Position numbers and translations under genes: made by a program
Source of the DNA: Neisseriaceae bacterium CLB008
Lineage (GTDB): Bacteria; Pseudomonadota; Gammaproteobacteria; Burkholderiales; Neisseriaceae
Length of the DNA: 64,000 nucleotides
Reading direction: 5' to 3'
NCBI GenBank assembly: GCA_041228285.1
Contig: CP166133.1
Coordinates: 434,001-498,000, forward strand
Shown here: positions 18,909 to 26,376 of the stretch, in pieces
Layout of the letters: each line of letters opens with the position of its first letter
How positions within the stretch are numbered: the stretch's first letter is position 1
Notes under the pieces: generated by a model
What the model was told of the DNA's origin: nothing
What the model saw: only the letters and a program-made list of their open reading frames with translations
Database searches by the model: none

Positions 18909-19222
18909 TAGAGGATTCCCACCAGGTCGACCAGCTGATACTGGCGCCCATTTAAAAACAGCCATTCATCTTTAATGTGGCCCAGCAATTCATCTTCGGC
19001 GCTGAATATTTGCGCCTGTGCCTGTCCTGGCTGAAAGCGCCAATACAGAGGCGATAGGGCTGCGATGTCGGCCAGAGTTTGGTATTCAGCCAAGGCCATG
19101 TCTGCAGGGTCACTGCTTTGTGCGCGGAACAGGCATTGGCCAGCGCTGGCGTCGCCATCATCGGCGGCCATCACTAAAAAGCCTAAATGCTGTCCCTTAA
19201 GGGTTTGGAGTGCGTAATTCAT
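18908..19222 (-). CDS. Uncharacterised 104-residue protein coupled to ccoS
   Basis: I do not recognise this protein. It is small, acidic and without a signal peptide or transmembrane helix (MNYALQTLKGQHLGFLVM at the start, GRQYQLVDLVGIL at the end). It contains two cysteine-poor, hydrophobic-alternating stretches that could form a small beta-rich fold. Its TAA overlaps the ATG of ccoS by one base, so the two are translationally coupled and probably share a function or at least a level of expression. A 54-bp nested palindrome lies 17 bp upstream of its start. No strong ribosome site is visible. Confidence 0.65.
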   Translation of the reverse strand: MNYALQTLKGQHLGFLVMAADDGDASAGQCLFRAQSSDPADMALAEYQTLADIAALSPLYWRFQPGQAQAQIFSAEDELLGHIKDEWLFLNGRQYQLVDLVGIL

Positions 19223-19238
19223 ATGCCAGATAGTCTAA

Positions 19239-19292
19239 CACTCTTTTTGGCGTCTGCGTTCCGATGTCGGAATAAAGACCCCAAAAAGAGTG
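19239..19292. other. Nested palindrome between mltD and the ccoS operon
   Basis: Outer arms CACTCTTTTTGG / CCAAAAAGAGTG (12 bp, perfect) enclose an inner TTCCGA-TG-TCGGAA stem, giving a two-storey hairpin. It ends 27 bp after the mltD stop and 17 bp before the next start. It may terminate mltD transcripts, though there is no T tail, or act as an operator or leader structure. Confidence 0.6.
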
Positions 19293-19319
19293 CCGTGGGT
19301 TAGGAGGGGCTCACTGGGT

Positions 19320-21287
19320 TTAAGAACCAATAAGCTTGCTGCCCTTTTGTGCTTTTTTACCGGTACCTGCGGTTTGGGCGCCTGATTTATCTGCCTTAGC
19401 CGGAATCAGCGCCAAGGATTGGCCGACGCGAATATTGTTGTCACTGAGCTTATTGGCTTTGCGTAAGTCGTCTAGGCTCAAGTTATTGCGCTGGGCGATG
19501 GAGTAGAGCGTGTCGCCAGGTTTAACCGTATAGAATAAGTCTTTGGCGCGTGGTGCTGCTGGCGCTTCGGCTTTTTTGGCTGGCGCAGGTTTGCTCACAG
19601 GTGGCGTATAGCTAACCTTGATGTGGGCGTTGCTGGCGCTGTTGTTGGCCAGCTTTACGCTATTGCCTTGGTTGGCCACGTTTGCGCGTGGTGCCGGTGC
19701 GGCAGCGGCCAATTGAGTCGGCGCAGGGGTGTTGATGCTAGGCGCAAAGCGAATGGGCGCGCTGCTTGGCGCCACTTCGCTAGGAGAAGCGCTGTGGCGT
19801 GCTTCGGCCAGCTGTAGCGTGGCCAATAGCGGGTCGTCATCCACTGCGGGTTCGGTTTGGACGCTGATGGCTTCAGGCAGGCCGCCAATCGGCATGGCCA
19901 CGGCAGGTGCTGGCGCTGCTGCGGCAACTTGAATGGGTTGCGGCGCGGCAGGTTTGGCTGGCGTCAATACCACGACGTTGGGCTGGCTGCTGGGTGGCAC
20001 CACCCATTCGGTGTTTTGAGGCGCTGGCTTAGGTGCAGCGGCCTGAACGGGGGCCGGTGCTGGCGCCGCGACCTGAACCGGAGCAGGGGCGGTGTACTGT
20101 GGCGCCGCGCTGGCCATCATGGTGGGGGCCGCATTGGGCATAAAGATCGGTTCTACCGGTGTGGCCAAGCTGTTTTTGGCGATCAAAATGGTTGAGCTCG
20201 CGCGCAGCTTATTGCTGGATAGCTGGTTTAAGCGTTTGATTTCAGCAATGCTCATGCCAGTGTTGGCGGCCAGCTGAGCCACGTCTTCACCCGCCGTTGG
20301 CTGGTAAAAGTCCCAAGACAGCAAGGTGTTCTTGTCGGCTTTTTTCAGATTGGCGCGGAAGGTGTCAATCTTGGTGACGGGCAATAAAATGCGCTGCACG
20401 TTTTGGGTGGCGACTACCGGCGCCACCACGCCAGGGTTGAGGCGTTCAAACTCAGCGGCGGTAATGCCGGCTAGGCGGGCTGCCGCTGCGGTGTCAATGG
20501 CGTGATCAATGGTGACCACGCCAAAATAAGGCTGGTCGGCAATGGGCGCGAGCTTCAATGCGAATGTTTCTGGGCTAGCGATGAGGTTACGCACGGCCAA
20601 TAGCTTGGGCACATAGTTACGCGTTTCTGCCGGCATATTGAGGTTTTCGTAGGTGATCTCTTTACCTTGGGCTTGGGCGCGCTTAATGGCTTTGCCCACA
20701 TTGCCTTGACCCCAGTTGTAGGCGGCCAGCGCCAACGACCAGTCGCCAAATAAATTGTGCAGGTATTGTAAATAGGTTAGTGCGGCGTCGGTGGCGGCGT
20801 AAACGTCTAGGCGACCATCGTATAGATTGTTTTGGGTCAGGCCGAAGTCGCGCCCGGTGGCGGGCATGAATTGCCATAGGCCAGAAGCGCCCACGCGCGA
20901 TTTGGCGCTGGTGACAAAGGCGCTTTCAATAATAGGCAGCAAAGCAATTTCGGCGGGCATATTGCGTTTTTGTACTTCTTGCGCAATATGGTACATATAA
21001 GGTTCGCTGCGCTCAACGATGCGGTTGAAGTAGGGCAGGCGAGTTGAATAATACTGTTCGTGTCGACGCACGATTTCTGGGTTGACTTCAGCCATTTGGA
21101 AGTCGTTGCGTAGCTTAGACCAGACGCCATCAGGATGGCCGACAAAGCCTTTTAACGGCGCAGAGTTCATTTGCATGAGGTCTCGGGCCACGCCGGCAGC
21201 GTTGATGCTGGCTTGAGCTTGGGCCGAAAGGCTTAAAATGGGCACAATGCTGGCAAGCGATAGCGCGATTTTCTTCAAGGCTGTCAT
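19320..21287 (-). CDS. mltD: Membrane-bound lytic murein transglycosylase D
   Basis: This is a 655-residue exported peptidoglycan-cleaving enzyme. A signal peptide (MTALKKIALSLASIVPILSLSAQAQA) is followed by the SLT domain with catalytic Glu in LLPIIESAF, then SRVGASGLWQFMPATGRDFGL and ALAAYNWGQGNVGKAI. Two LysM-like repeats follow (about residues 255-290 and 315-370). A long Ala/Pro/Val-rich linker spans about 380-570. A clear C-terminal LysM (YTVKPGDTLYSIAQRNNLSLDDLRKAN) lies at about 590-635. The protein has no lipobox cysteine, unlike E. coli MltD. It is longer than E. coli MltD (452) because of the linker. It reads away from gloB and appears monocistronic. Confidence 0.92.
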   Translation of the reverse strand: MTALKKIALSLASIVPILSLSAQAQASINAAGVARDLMQMNSAPLKGFVGHPDGVWSKLRNDFQMAEVNPEIVRRHEQYYSTRLPYFNRIVERSEPYMYHIAQEVQKRNMPAEIALLPIIESAFVTSAKSRVGASGLWQFMPATGRDFGLTQNNLYDGRLDVYAATDAALTYLQYLHNLFGDWSLALAAYNWGQGNVGKAIKRAQAQGKEITYENLNMPAETRNYVPKLLAVRNLIASPETFALKLAPIADQPYFGVVTIDHAIDTAAAARLAGITAAEFERLNPGVVAPVVATQNVQRILLPVTKIDTFRANLKKADKNTLLSWDFYQPTAGEDVAQLAANTGMSIAEIKRLNQLSSNKLRASSTILIAKNSLATPVEPIFMPNAAPTMMASAAPQYTAPAPVQVAAPAPAPVQAAAPKPAPQNTEWVVPPSSQPNVVVLTPAKPAAPQPIQVAAAAPAPAVAMPIGGLPEAISVQTEPAVDDDPLLATLQLAEARHSASPSEVAPSSAPIRFAPSINTPAPTQLAAAAPAPRANVANQGNSVKLANNSASNAHIKVSYTPPVSKPAPAKKAEAPAAPRAKDLFYTVKPGDTLYSIAQRNNLSLDDLRKANKLSDNNIRVGQSLALIPAKADKSGAQTAGTGKKAQKGSKLIGS

Positions 21288-21429
21288 AATTGTACGATAC
21301 CCAAATTTAAATAAACACCAAATCGTATAAGATATTAGGGCGCTTTGTCAATGCAAAGGCCTTGGGTAATTGCTTCATTATTATGTCTTTTTCAATGAGA
21401 AAGCGGCATAAGCGGTTGAGTCTCGGGGC

Positions 21430-22182
21430 CTAGCCCTGATTTTTTAATTCTCGTAAAGACTGAAAAATAGCAAATTCTGTTGCGCCGGCTTGGCCGATGG
21501 TGGTGGCAATATGGGCGCTGTGCGTGCGTAAAAAAGGATTAATCAGGCGCTCCTTCGCTAAAGTAGTGGGCAAAGAGACCGGGTGTTGATCGCAATAGGC
21601 GAGCGCCGCTGCTACGTCAGGATTGTCAGGGTCGACTCGTTGGGCAAAGTGTAAATTACTGCGCGTGTATTCATGTGCAGGATAGAATAGGGTATCGTCA
21701 GGTAAGGCTTTGAGCTTATTGAGGCTGGCGTACATTTGCGCATAGGTGCCGGTAAAAACGCGGCCGCAGCCTGCGCTGAATAAGGTGTCGCCACAAAATA
21801 CATGGCGTCGATCGGTACTGTCGGCCCATATGAAGCCTAAATGGTCAGCCGTGTGTCCTGGGATGTCGAGCACGTCAAATGAACCGACGATCGTGGCCAC
21901 TTGGTTTGGTTCTGAGACGGGGTGAGACACTAGCGCAATGCTGGCCGGCCCATAAACGGGACAGTCGGGATAGTGGCTGAGGAGCTCTGCTACGCCGCCG
22001 ATGTGGTCGGCATGGTGGTGGGTGATTAAGAGGGCATTCAGCGTCAGGCCTTGGTTCCGTAAATAGGCCAAGACGGGCGCTGCCTCACCAGGATCGACGA
22101 CGACGGCCTGATTTTGTTGGCTTAAGGTCCAAATGTAATTGTCGTTAAAAGCGGGGATGGGCACGATGTGGGTAGGGTTCAT
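21430..22182 (-). CDS. gloB: Hydroxyacylglutathione hydrolase (glyoxalase II)
   Basis: This is a 250-residue metallo-beta-lactamase-fold enzyme that hydrolyses S-lactoylglutathione to D-lactate and glutathione, the second step of methylglyoxal detoxification. The dinuclear metal site motif THHHADHIGG spans residues 54-63. Further ligands fit IPGHTADH, CGDTLFSAGCGR and YPAHEYT. Length is normal for the family. It is divergent from the methyltransferase and rnhA genes. The D-lactate it makes could be a substrate for the large FAD/iron-sulfur oxidoreductase at 5217-9035, though that is inference. Confidence 0.94.
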   Translation of the reverse strand: MNPTHIVPIPAFNDNYIWTLSQQNQAVVVDPGEAAPVLAYLRNQGLTLNALLITHHHADHIGGVAELLSHYPDCPVYGPASIALVSHPVSEPNQVATIVGSFDVLDIPGHTADHLGFIWADSTDRRHVFCGDTLFSAGCGRVFTGTYAQMYASLNKLKALPDDTLFYPAHEYTRSNLHFAQRVDPDNPDVAAALAYCDQHPVSLPTTLAKERLINPFLRTHSAHIATTIGQAGATEFAIFQSLRELKNQG

Positions 22183-22223
22183 GGCAGGTTCTCGCTGGGT
22201 TATTCATCATGAAGGAGGGCATC

Positions 22224-22973
22224 ATGGCAGTGGCTGAATTTGGTCGTTGGGCATTAAGTGCCCCTGCAGGTCAGTATGTGTTGGCGCAGGAGCAAGCCTT
22301 TTATGATCAGCATGCGGAAGACATTTTTGGCTATTATGCGGTACAAATTGGGCTGCCGGAGCGGCAGTTTTTGCGCCAAAGCCGAATCACGCATCGGCTG
22401 AGCTTGGCGCCAGCCGGTCGCGTGGACGTCTGTGCCCAAAGTACAATGTTGCCTCTGGATTGTCAAAGCATGGATTTAGTGGTGCTGCCGCATGGCCTAG
22501 AAATGACGGCGCATCCGCATCAGGTATTGAGCGAGATTCATCGCGTGTTGGTGCCAGATGGTAAGCTTTTGTTGACAGGCTTTAACCCTGCTTCGTTATG
22601 GGGCTTGCCGAGTCAGCTTGCGCAGCCAGGCCTACCGTCACGGCAGGCTATGGTGGGGGGGCTGCGGGTAAAAGACTGGCTGGCTTTTTTAGGTTTTGAA
22701 GTGGTGGCTTGGCAATTTATGGTGTATGTTCCGCCTTGTCGGCAAGAGCGTTCACTGCAGCGATGGCGTGCATTAGAGCGTTTAGGCCCGCGTTTGTGGC
22801 CTAAACTGGGGGCCGTGTATGGCTTGCATGCGGTGAAGCGCACGCCAGGCGTACACCCTTTGAAAATGGCCTGGCGACAGGCCAATGCCGCTCAGCAGGC
22901 GCAGCCGGCACCGATTAAAGACGAAGCCTTATTAAATAAACCGAATCGACAGGTAAACAAACAGCATGAGTGA
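22224..22973 (+). CDS. SAM-dependent methyltransferase-like protein next to rnhA
   Basis: This 249-residue protein has a Methyltransferase_11-like core: [47 protein letters not shown] matches the post-motif I to motif III region. The N-terminal SAM-binding glycine loop is poorly conserved, as in other rnhA-linked homologues. The ATG at 22224 is preferred over 22209 because AAGGAGG sits 5 bases upstream of it. It overlaps rnhA by 8 bp and is divergent from gloB, a neighbourhood shared by many Beta- and Gammaproteobacteria. The substrate is unknown; catalytic activity is uncertain given the weak motif I. Confidence 0.8.
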   Translation: MAVAEFGRWALSAPAGQYVLAQEQAFYDQHAEDIFGYYAVQIGLPERQFLRQSRITHRLSLAPAGRVDVCAQSTMLPLDCQSMDLVVLPHGLEMTAHPHQVLSEIHRVLVPDGKLLLTGFNPASLWGLPSQLAQPGLPSRQAMVGGLRVKDWLAFLGFEVVAWQFMVYVPPCRQERSLQRWRALERLGPRLWPKLGAVYGLHAVKRTPGVHPLKMAWRQANAAQQAQPAPIKDEALLNKPNRQVNKQHE

Positions 22974-23433
22974 TGAACAAACAGAGCATAATACGGTTTA
23001 TATGTACGCCGATGGCGCCTGTAAGGGCAACCCTGGCGTGGGGGGGTGGGGCGCATTGTTGCGCTACCAAGGCCATGAAAAAGCCATTTGTGGGGGGGCT
23101 TTAGACACCACCAATAATCGCATGGAGCTACAAGCAGTCATTGAGGGTTTAAAGCTATTGAAGCGGCCGTGCGTGGTGGCGGTGTATACAGACTCGCGCT
23201 ATGTTCAGCAGGGCATCAGTGAGTGGATTGTGGGCTGGAAAGCCAAAGGTTGGCGTACGGCCAACAAGAAACCAGTGAAGAATGATGATTTATGGAAGGA
23301 GCTGGATGCGCTGACGCAAGGCCATACCATTTCCTGGCATTGGGTGAAGGGTCATGCTGGGCATCCGGGTAATGAGCGTGCCGATGAGTTGGCTAATGAA
23401 GGCGTGGATAAGGTTTTGGCCGGCCAAGCTTAG
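22966..23433 (+). CDS. rnhA: Ribonuclease HI
   Basis: This is a 155-residue endonuclease that cuts the RNA strand of RNA:DNA hybrids (R-loops, primers). The catalytic DEDD set is visible: Asp16 ([11 protein letters not shown]), Glu54 (NRMELQAVI), Asp76 (YTDSRYV) and Asp140 (NERADELAN), with His130 in [10 protein letters not shown]. The basic protrusion ([15 protein letters not shown]) is present. The start overlaps the end of the methyltransferase gene, so translation is probably coupled. A strong terminator follows. Confidence 0.96.
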   Translation: MSDEQTEHNTVYMYADGACKGNPGVGGWGALLRYQGHEKAICGGALDTTNNRMELQAVIEGLKLLKRPCVVAVYTDSRYVQQGISEWIVGWKAKGWRTANKKPVKNDDLWKELDALTQGHTISWHWVKGHAGHPGNERADELANEGVDKVLAGQA

Positions 23434-23458
23434 CTTGATTTGTACGGTAGGCTTGATG

Positions 23459-23495
23459 AGGCACTGTCTAGAAAGGTTTAGACAGTGCCTTTTTG
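23459..23495 (+). terminator. Rho-independent terminator after rnhA
   Basis: A 12-bp perfect stem (AGGCACTGTCTA / TAGACAGTGCCT) with an 8-base loop is followed by TTTTTG. Confidence 0.9.
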
Positions 23496-23594
23496 TTTCG
23501 ATTGGATTGAGCCAAGTGGCTTGTTGACGCCGATACGTAAGGGGTTTAAGCCCAAGCGTTGAGCTTGGGCCTTGGTTGGCGATCGTGGTGTACT

Positions 23595-25004
23595 TTATGG
23601 CGTCAGCGGGCTGACGCTTAAGGTATCGGCCTGTTGGCGTAAGAGGGTACGCAAAAGATGAAGGCTGTGTGGGTCAAACAGCAGTTGCCCATTGGGCAGG
23701 ACTAGGGCTCCGCGATAAAACTCATGCGTTGTTAGCTGTAAGGATAAGGGGTGGCGTTCGCTCACGAGCATACGGTCAGGATAAGGCCAGTCCTTTAGCG
23801 GCAGTTCCGTGAAGGCCGCTTCGGCGCGCAGATTGTGGTCGTTGATCGATTCTTCACCTACGCAAGCCCCCTGGCAAGCGTGCATGTCGTATTGTGGACA
23901 AGGTTTGCCTTTGGCTAAGGTGGTCGGCAAAATGCCTAAGCTGGCCTGACACAGCTGGTGTTTAAGGGCTAATTGGCTTAGTGCGCGCTTAGCTGCTTTG
24001 GGGTGGGCAAACAGGCCGTATAGCGGTGCGTGTAAAACCCCGGCTTGAACCGATTTAATGTGGGCCTGTAGCTGGCCATGCTCATTAGCCTTGAGGCTGA
24101 GCGTAAAGGATTGGGCGGCATCTGGGTGGGTGACCACTTCTGGGTGGTGTTGGTGCAGCCATAATAGGCCTTGAATATAGGCATCAAACGGGCCAACGGC
24201 AGGTAGATAGACCAAACGATGGGCGCTTTTGATCCAGTCTGGGCGTTTGCTGCGGATAAAGGGGCTGCGTGCTTCGATGTAGGCCCGTTCGTGGTCAGAC
24301 CAGCTGAGTAAGTCGTCCTGGTCATTGTAGAACAGCACCGTGCCGGCATCGTCGGGTAGCGCATTGAGCGCATCGGCGAGGCTGGTGGGCGTGTGTGGGT
24401 TAAGCGCGTGAGGGTTGATTAAGGCCTTGGCCTGAGCCAGCCACGCAGGCGCCCCCATTTCTTTTAGGCTGATGTGCAAGAGCTGATAAACCGCCTCGGC
24501 GTCTGGCATGGCGCGGTGGCGATCCAAGAGCTGAATATTAAAGCGAGCGATGATGCTGTCTAGATTGTGTTTATGGTGCTGCGGATACAGCTTGCGCGAA
24601 AACTTCACCGTACACAGCTCTGGCGCGCGAAAGCTTAGGCCGGCGCGCATGAATTCATGGCGTAAGAAGTGGTAGTCAAAGCGCGTGTTGTGGGCAATGA
24701 TCAGGGCTTGGTTGAGCTCTTGGTGTAAGACGGGCGCTAACTCTTGAAAGGTCGGGGCATCTTTAACCAGTTCATCATCAATGCCGGTGAGGTTGGCGAC
24801 GAAGGGGGGGATGCTTTGTTGGGGGTTAATCAGCCAGCTTTGGCGCTGCACGCCGGCGGCCGTGATTTTAATTAAAGCAACTTCAGTGATGCGGTCTGTA
24901 TAGAAATGACCCCCGGTTGATTCTAAATCAACGATGGCAATCGTGGGGTGGAGCGTTAAAAGTGATTGATGTAGTTCGGATTGTTGTTGCGCAAGGGTCG
25001 TCAT
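23595..25004 (-). CDS. DnaQ-like 3'-5' exonuclease fused to a degenerate Cho/UvrC-type region
   Basis: This 469-residue protein starts with a DEDDh exonuclease domain at about 20-185: IVDLESTGG with Asp26 and Glu28, AHNTRFDYHFLRHEF, and RHRAMPDAEAVY. The remainder aligns in layout with the Cho/UvrC GIY-YIG endonuclease fusion known from several bacteria. The HACQGACVGEESINDHNLRAEAAF segment corresponds to the UvrC cysteine motif. However, the GIY-YIG core is degraded: the expected LYVGKS position reads LLSWSDH. It is therefore probably an active exonuclease with a structural rather than catalytic nuclease half. It is convergent with rnhA. It is not the main replicative epsilon subunit by length and layout. 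Confidence 0.82.
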   Translation of the reverse strand: MTTLAQQQSELHQSLLTLHPTIAIVDLESTGGHFYTDRITEVALIKITAAGVQRQSWLINPQQSIPPFVANLTGIDDELVKDAPTFQELAPVLHQELNQALIIAHNTRFDYHFLRHEFMRAGLSFRAPELCTVKFSRKLYPQHHKHNLDSIIARFNIQLLDRHRAMPDAEAVYQLLHISLKEMGAPAWLAQAKALINPHALNPHTPTSLADALNALPDDAGTVLFYNDQDDLLSWSDHERAYIEARSPFIRSKRPDWIKSAHRLVYLPAVGPFDAYIQGLLWLHQHHPEVVTHPDAAQSFTLSLKANEHGQLQAHIKSVQAGVLHAPLYGLFAHPKAAKRALSQLALKHQLCQASLGILPTTLAKGKPCPQYDMHACQGACVGEESINDHNLRAEAAFTELPLKDWPYPDRMLVSERHPLSLQLTTHEFYRGALVLPNGQLLFDPHSLHLLRTLLRQQADTLSVSPLTP

Positions 25005-25084
25005 GACAAATAAAGGGCCGCAGCGGTTTTTAAAGCGCTCATTGTACTATTTTTTGAAAGAATAAAAAAACTTTAAAAAAGGTG

Positions 25085-25113
25085 TTGACAGGATGGCCTA
25101 GGGTTCCTATAAT
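25085..25113 (+). promoter_or_regulatory. Perfect consensus sigma-70 promoter of the tRNA operon
   Basis: TTGACA (25085-25090) and TATAAT (25108-25113) are both exact consensus and spaced by 17 bases, 14 bp before tRNA-Arg. Confidence 0.92.
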
Positions 25114-25127
25114 TCAGCCTCTTTGTT

Positions 25128-25204
25128 GCACCCGTAGCTCAGTTGGATAGAGTATCTGGCTACGAACCAGAGGGTCGGGCGTTCGAATCGCTCCGGGTGC
25201 GCCA
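25128..25204 (+). tRNA. tRNA-Arg (anticodon ACG)
   Basis: The cloverleaf folds fully: acceptor GCACCCG / CGGGTGC, anticodon stem TCTGG / CCAGA with loop CTACGAA (anticodon ACG, normally edited to ICG), T-loop GTTCGAATC, encoded 3' CCA. It is co-transcribed with tRNA-Glu, 10 bp downstream. Confidence 0.97.
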
Positions 25205-25214
25205 CAAAGACTAT

Positions 25215-25289
25215 GCGCTCATCGTCTAGCGGTTAGGACACCGCCCTTTCACGGCGGCAGCCGGGGTTCGATTCCCCGTGGGCGTACCA
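25215..25289 (+). tRNA. tRNA-Glu (anticodon TTC)
   Basis: The anticodon stem CCGCC / GGCGG holds loop CTTTCAC (anticodon TTC). The T-arm is CGGGG-TTCGATT-CCCCG and CCA is encoded. The acceptor stem pairs GCGCTCA with TGGGCGT, using G-U at 1-72 and T-G at position 5, an unusual pair at the tip but otherwise regular. A terminator follows directly. Confidence 0.95.
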
Positions 25290-25295
25290 GTTTCG

Positions 25296-25329
25296 AAAAA
25301 AACACTTCCTTCGGGGAGTGTTTTTTTTT
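25296..25329 (+). terminator. Terminator of the tRNA operon
   Basis: A long A/T-flanked stem (AAAACACTTCC / GGGAGTGTTTT, one wobble) with a TTCG tetraloop runs into a T9 tract. Confidence 0.92.
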
Positions 25330-25390
25330 GGCCGTTTTTTTTGGGTGCCTTAATAATCATACTGATCAATGGATGGTTTACAGGCCATTT

Positions 25391-25480
25391 GTAGGGTGGT
25401 GCAAAGCGTAGCGTGCCCACCACTCCTAAGGTGCTCAGGTGCCCACATTTACAACCCGCGTGGGTCATGACCCACCCTAC
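25391..25480. repeat. Interspersed palindromic repeat, copy 2
   Basis: This is a 90-bp relative of the element at 9458-9546, with the same GTAGGGTGG / CCCACCCTAC ends and the internal CACCACTCCTAA and GCTCAGGTGCC segments. It is slightly diverged at the left end (GTAGGGTGGTGC). Confidence 0.83.
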
Positions 25481-25556
25481 GCTTAAGGGCCTGCGCTGTA
25501 GACGTAAAAAAAAGCATAGGGAACGATACGATAAACCCTGGATTATTGACCGTCGC

Positions 25557-25645
25557 GTAGGGTGGGTAAAGCGTAGCCTACCCACCACTCCTAAGGTGTT
25601 CAGGTGCCTACATTTAAAACCCGCGTGGGTCACGACCCACCCTAC
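25557..25645. repeat. Interspersed palindromic repeat, copy 3
   Basis: This 89-bp copy is nearly identical to copy 1 at 9458-9546, including the full 11-bp terminal inverted repeats GTAGGGTGGGT / ACCCACCCTAC. Confidence 0.85.
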
Positions 25646-25846
25646 GCTTAAGGGCCTACGCTGTAGACGTAAAAAAAGTATAGGGAACGATACGATAAAC
25701 CATGGCTTACATATTATCCCTAAATGCGGCCTATTTTAGGGCTGAAATTGGCCGCATCATAAAGCAATGGTTAAAAAAGTTGGAACTTCACTAACAGGCT
25801 ATGACTCGTACTATAACCTCTTAAACAGAAAATAAAGGACAGATTC

Positions 25847-26302
25847 ATGACTAAACCCCTGTTGAAATGGTTGCCTGCCGTTGCCGTGATGGCAGTATTA
25901 ACTGGCTGCGCCGCACCTGGTACAGCCGCCGATGCTGATCAAGGCAAAGATGCTGCACCGAAAGAGGTTGCTGTAGACACCACAAAAGACGTGACTTATG
26001 CCTGCGGCCAGCAAGGTGATCAAAAACTGGCGGTGAAATATGGCTTTAAGGGCCAAGAAGCCGTGGCGGCGGTTGTGACCTATCAAGATCAAACCACGCC
26101 AGTGCTGTTGCGCGATCCCAAGCAAGAAGGCAACGTGTTCCAAGGCAGTGGTATTACCTGGGCGTCTGGTGCCGCGACTTTGGCCAATGTGGCCAGCGTG
26201 GACGGTAATATGTTGATGCAAGAAGGCACGCAAGAAGAAGGCGGCAAGTCGACTGAGGTGAGCAACATCATCACCAAGTACTGTAAAGTAGTGGCCAGCT
26301 AA
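25847..26302 (+). CDS. MliC/ACP-like lipoprotein (putative lysozyme inhibitor or adhesin-complex type)
   Basis: This 151-residue lipoprotein has a signal peptide ending in the lipobox LTGC (Cys21). An acidic, Ala-rich linker precedes a small beta-barrel-like domain (VTYACGQQGDQKLAVKYGF ... VTYQDQTTPVLL) that ends with a conserved cysteine (ITKYC), expected to pair with the Cys of YACG. The pattern YxC...LxVxYGF resembles the Neisseria adhesin complex protein and MliC/PliC C-type lysozyme inhibitors, although this copy is longer and carries an extra Gln/Glu-rich loop. It is flanked upstream by the repeat cluster and downstream by its own terminator. Surface localisation is inferred. Confidence 0.72.
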   Translation: MTKPLLKWLPAVAVMAVLTGCAAPGTAADADQGKDAAPKEVAVDTTKDVTYACGQQGDQKLAVKYGFKGQEAVAAVVTYQDQTTPVLLRDPKQEGNVFQGSGITWASGAATLANVASVDGNMLMQEGTQEEGGKSTEVSNIITKYCKVVAS

Positions 26303-26318
26303 GTTTGCTTGCAATGAT

Positions 26319-26356
26319 AAACCGTGTACTGCCTTGTGGGCGGACACGGTTTTTTT
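26319..26356 (+). terminator. Terminator after the lipoprotein gene
   Basis: A stem of AAACCGTGT / ACACGGTTT with a 16-base loop is followed by T-rich sequence. It lies in the short gap between convergent genes. Confidence 0.8.
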
Positions 26357-26376
26357 ATGGGCGAGTGGCGGCTGGC

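Larger units (their letters stand above)
25391..25705. repeat. Tandem duplication of palindromic repeat plus tail
   Basis: Two head-to-tail units of about 150-165 bp fill most of the gap between the tRNA operon and the lipoprotein gene. Each unit has the palindromic element followed by the same tail (GCTTAAGGGCCT, CGCTGTAGACGTAAAAAAA, GGGAACGATACGATAAACC). The first copy of the element at 9458 lacks this tail. The rest of 25290-25846 holds the tRNA terminator and the promoter region of the lipoprotein gene; nothing else is visible. Confidence 0.8.

Noticed and set aside
25391-25705. CRISPR array
   Set aside because: There are only two long tandem units with identical tails, with no short direct repeats, unique spacers or cas genes.
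25226-25739. Long frames on both strands across the tandem palindromic repeats
   Set aside because: The translations are internally duplicated because the DNA is repeated, and one frame runs through tRNA-Glu. These are not proteins.
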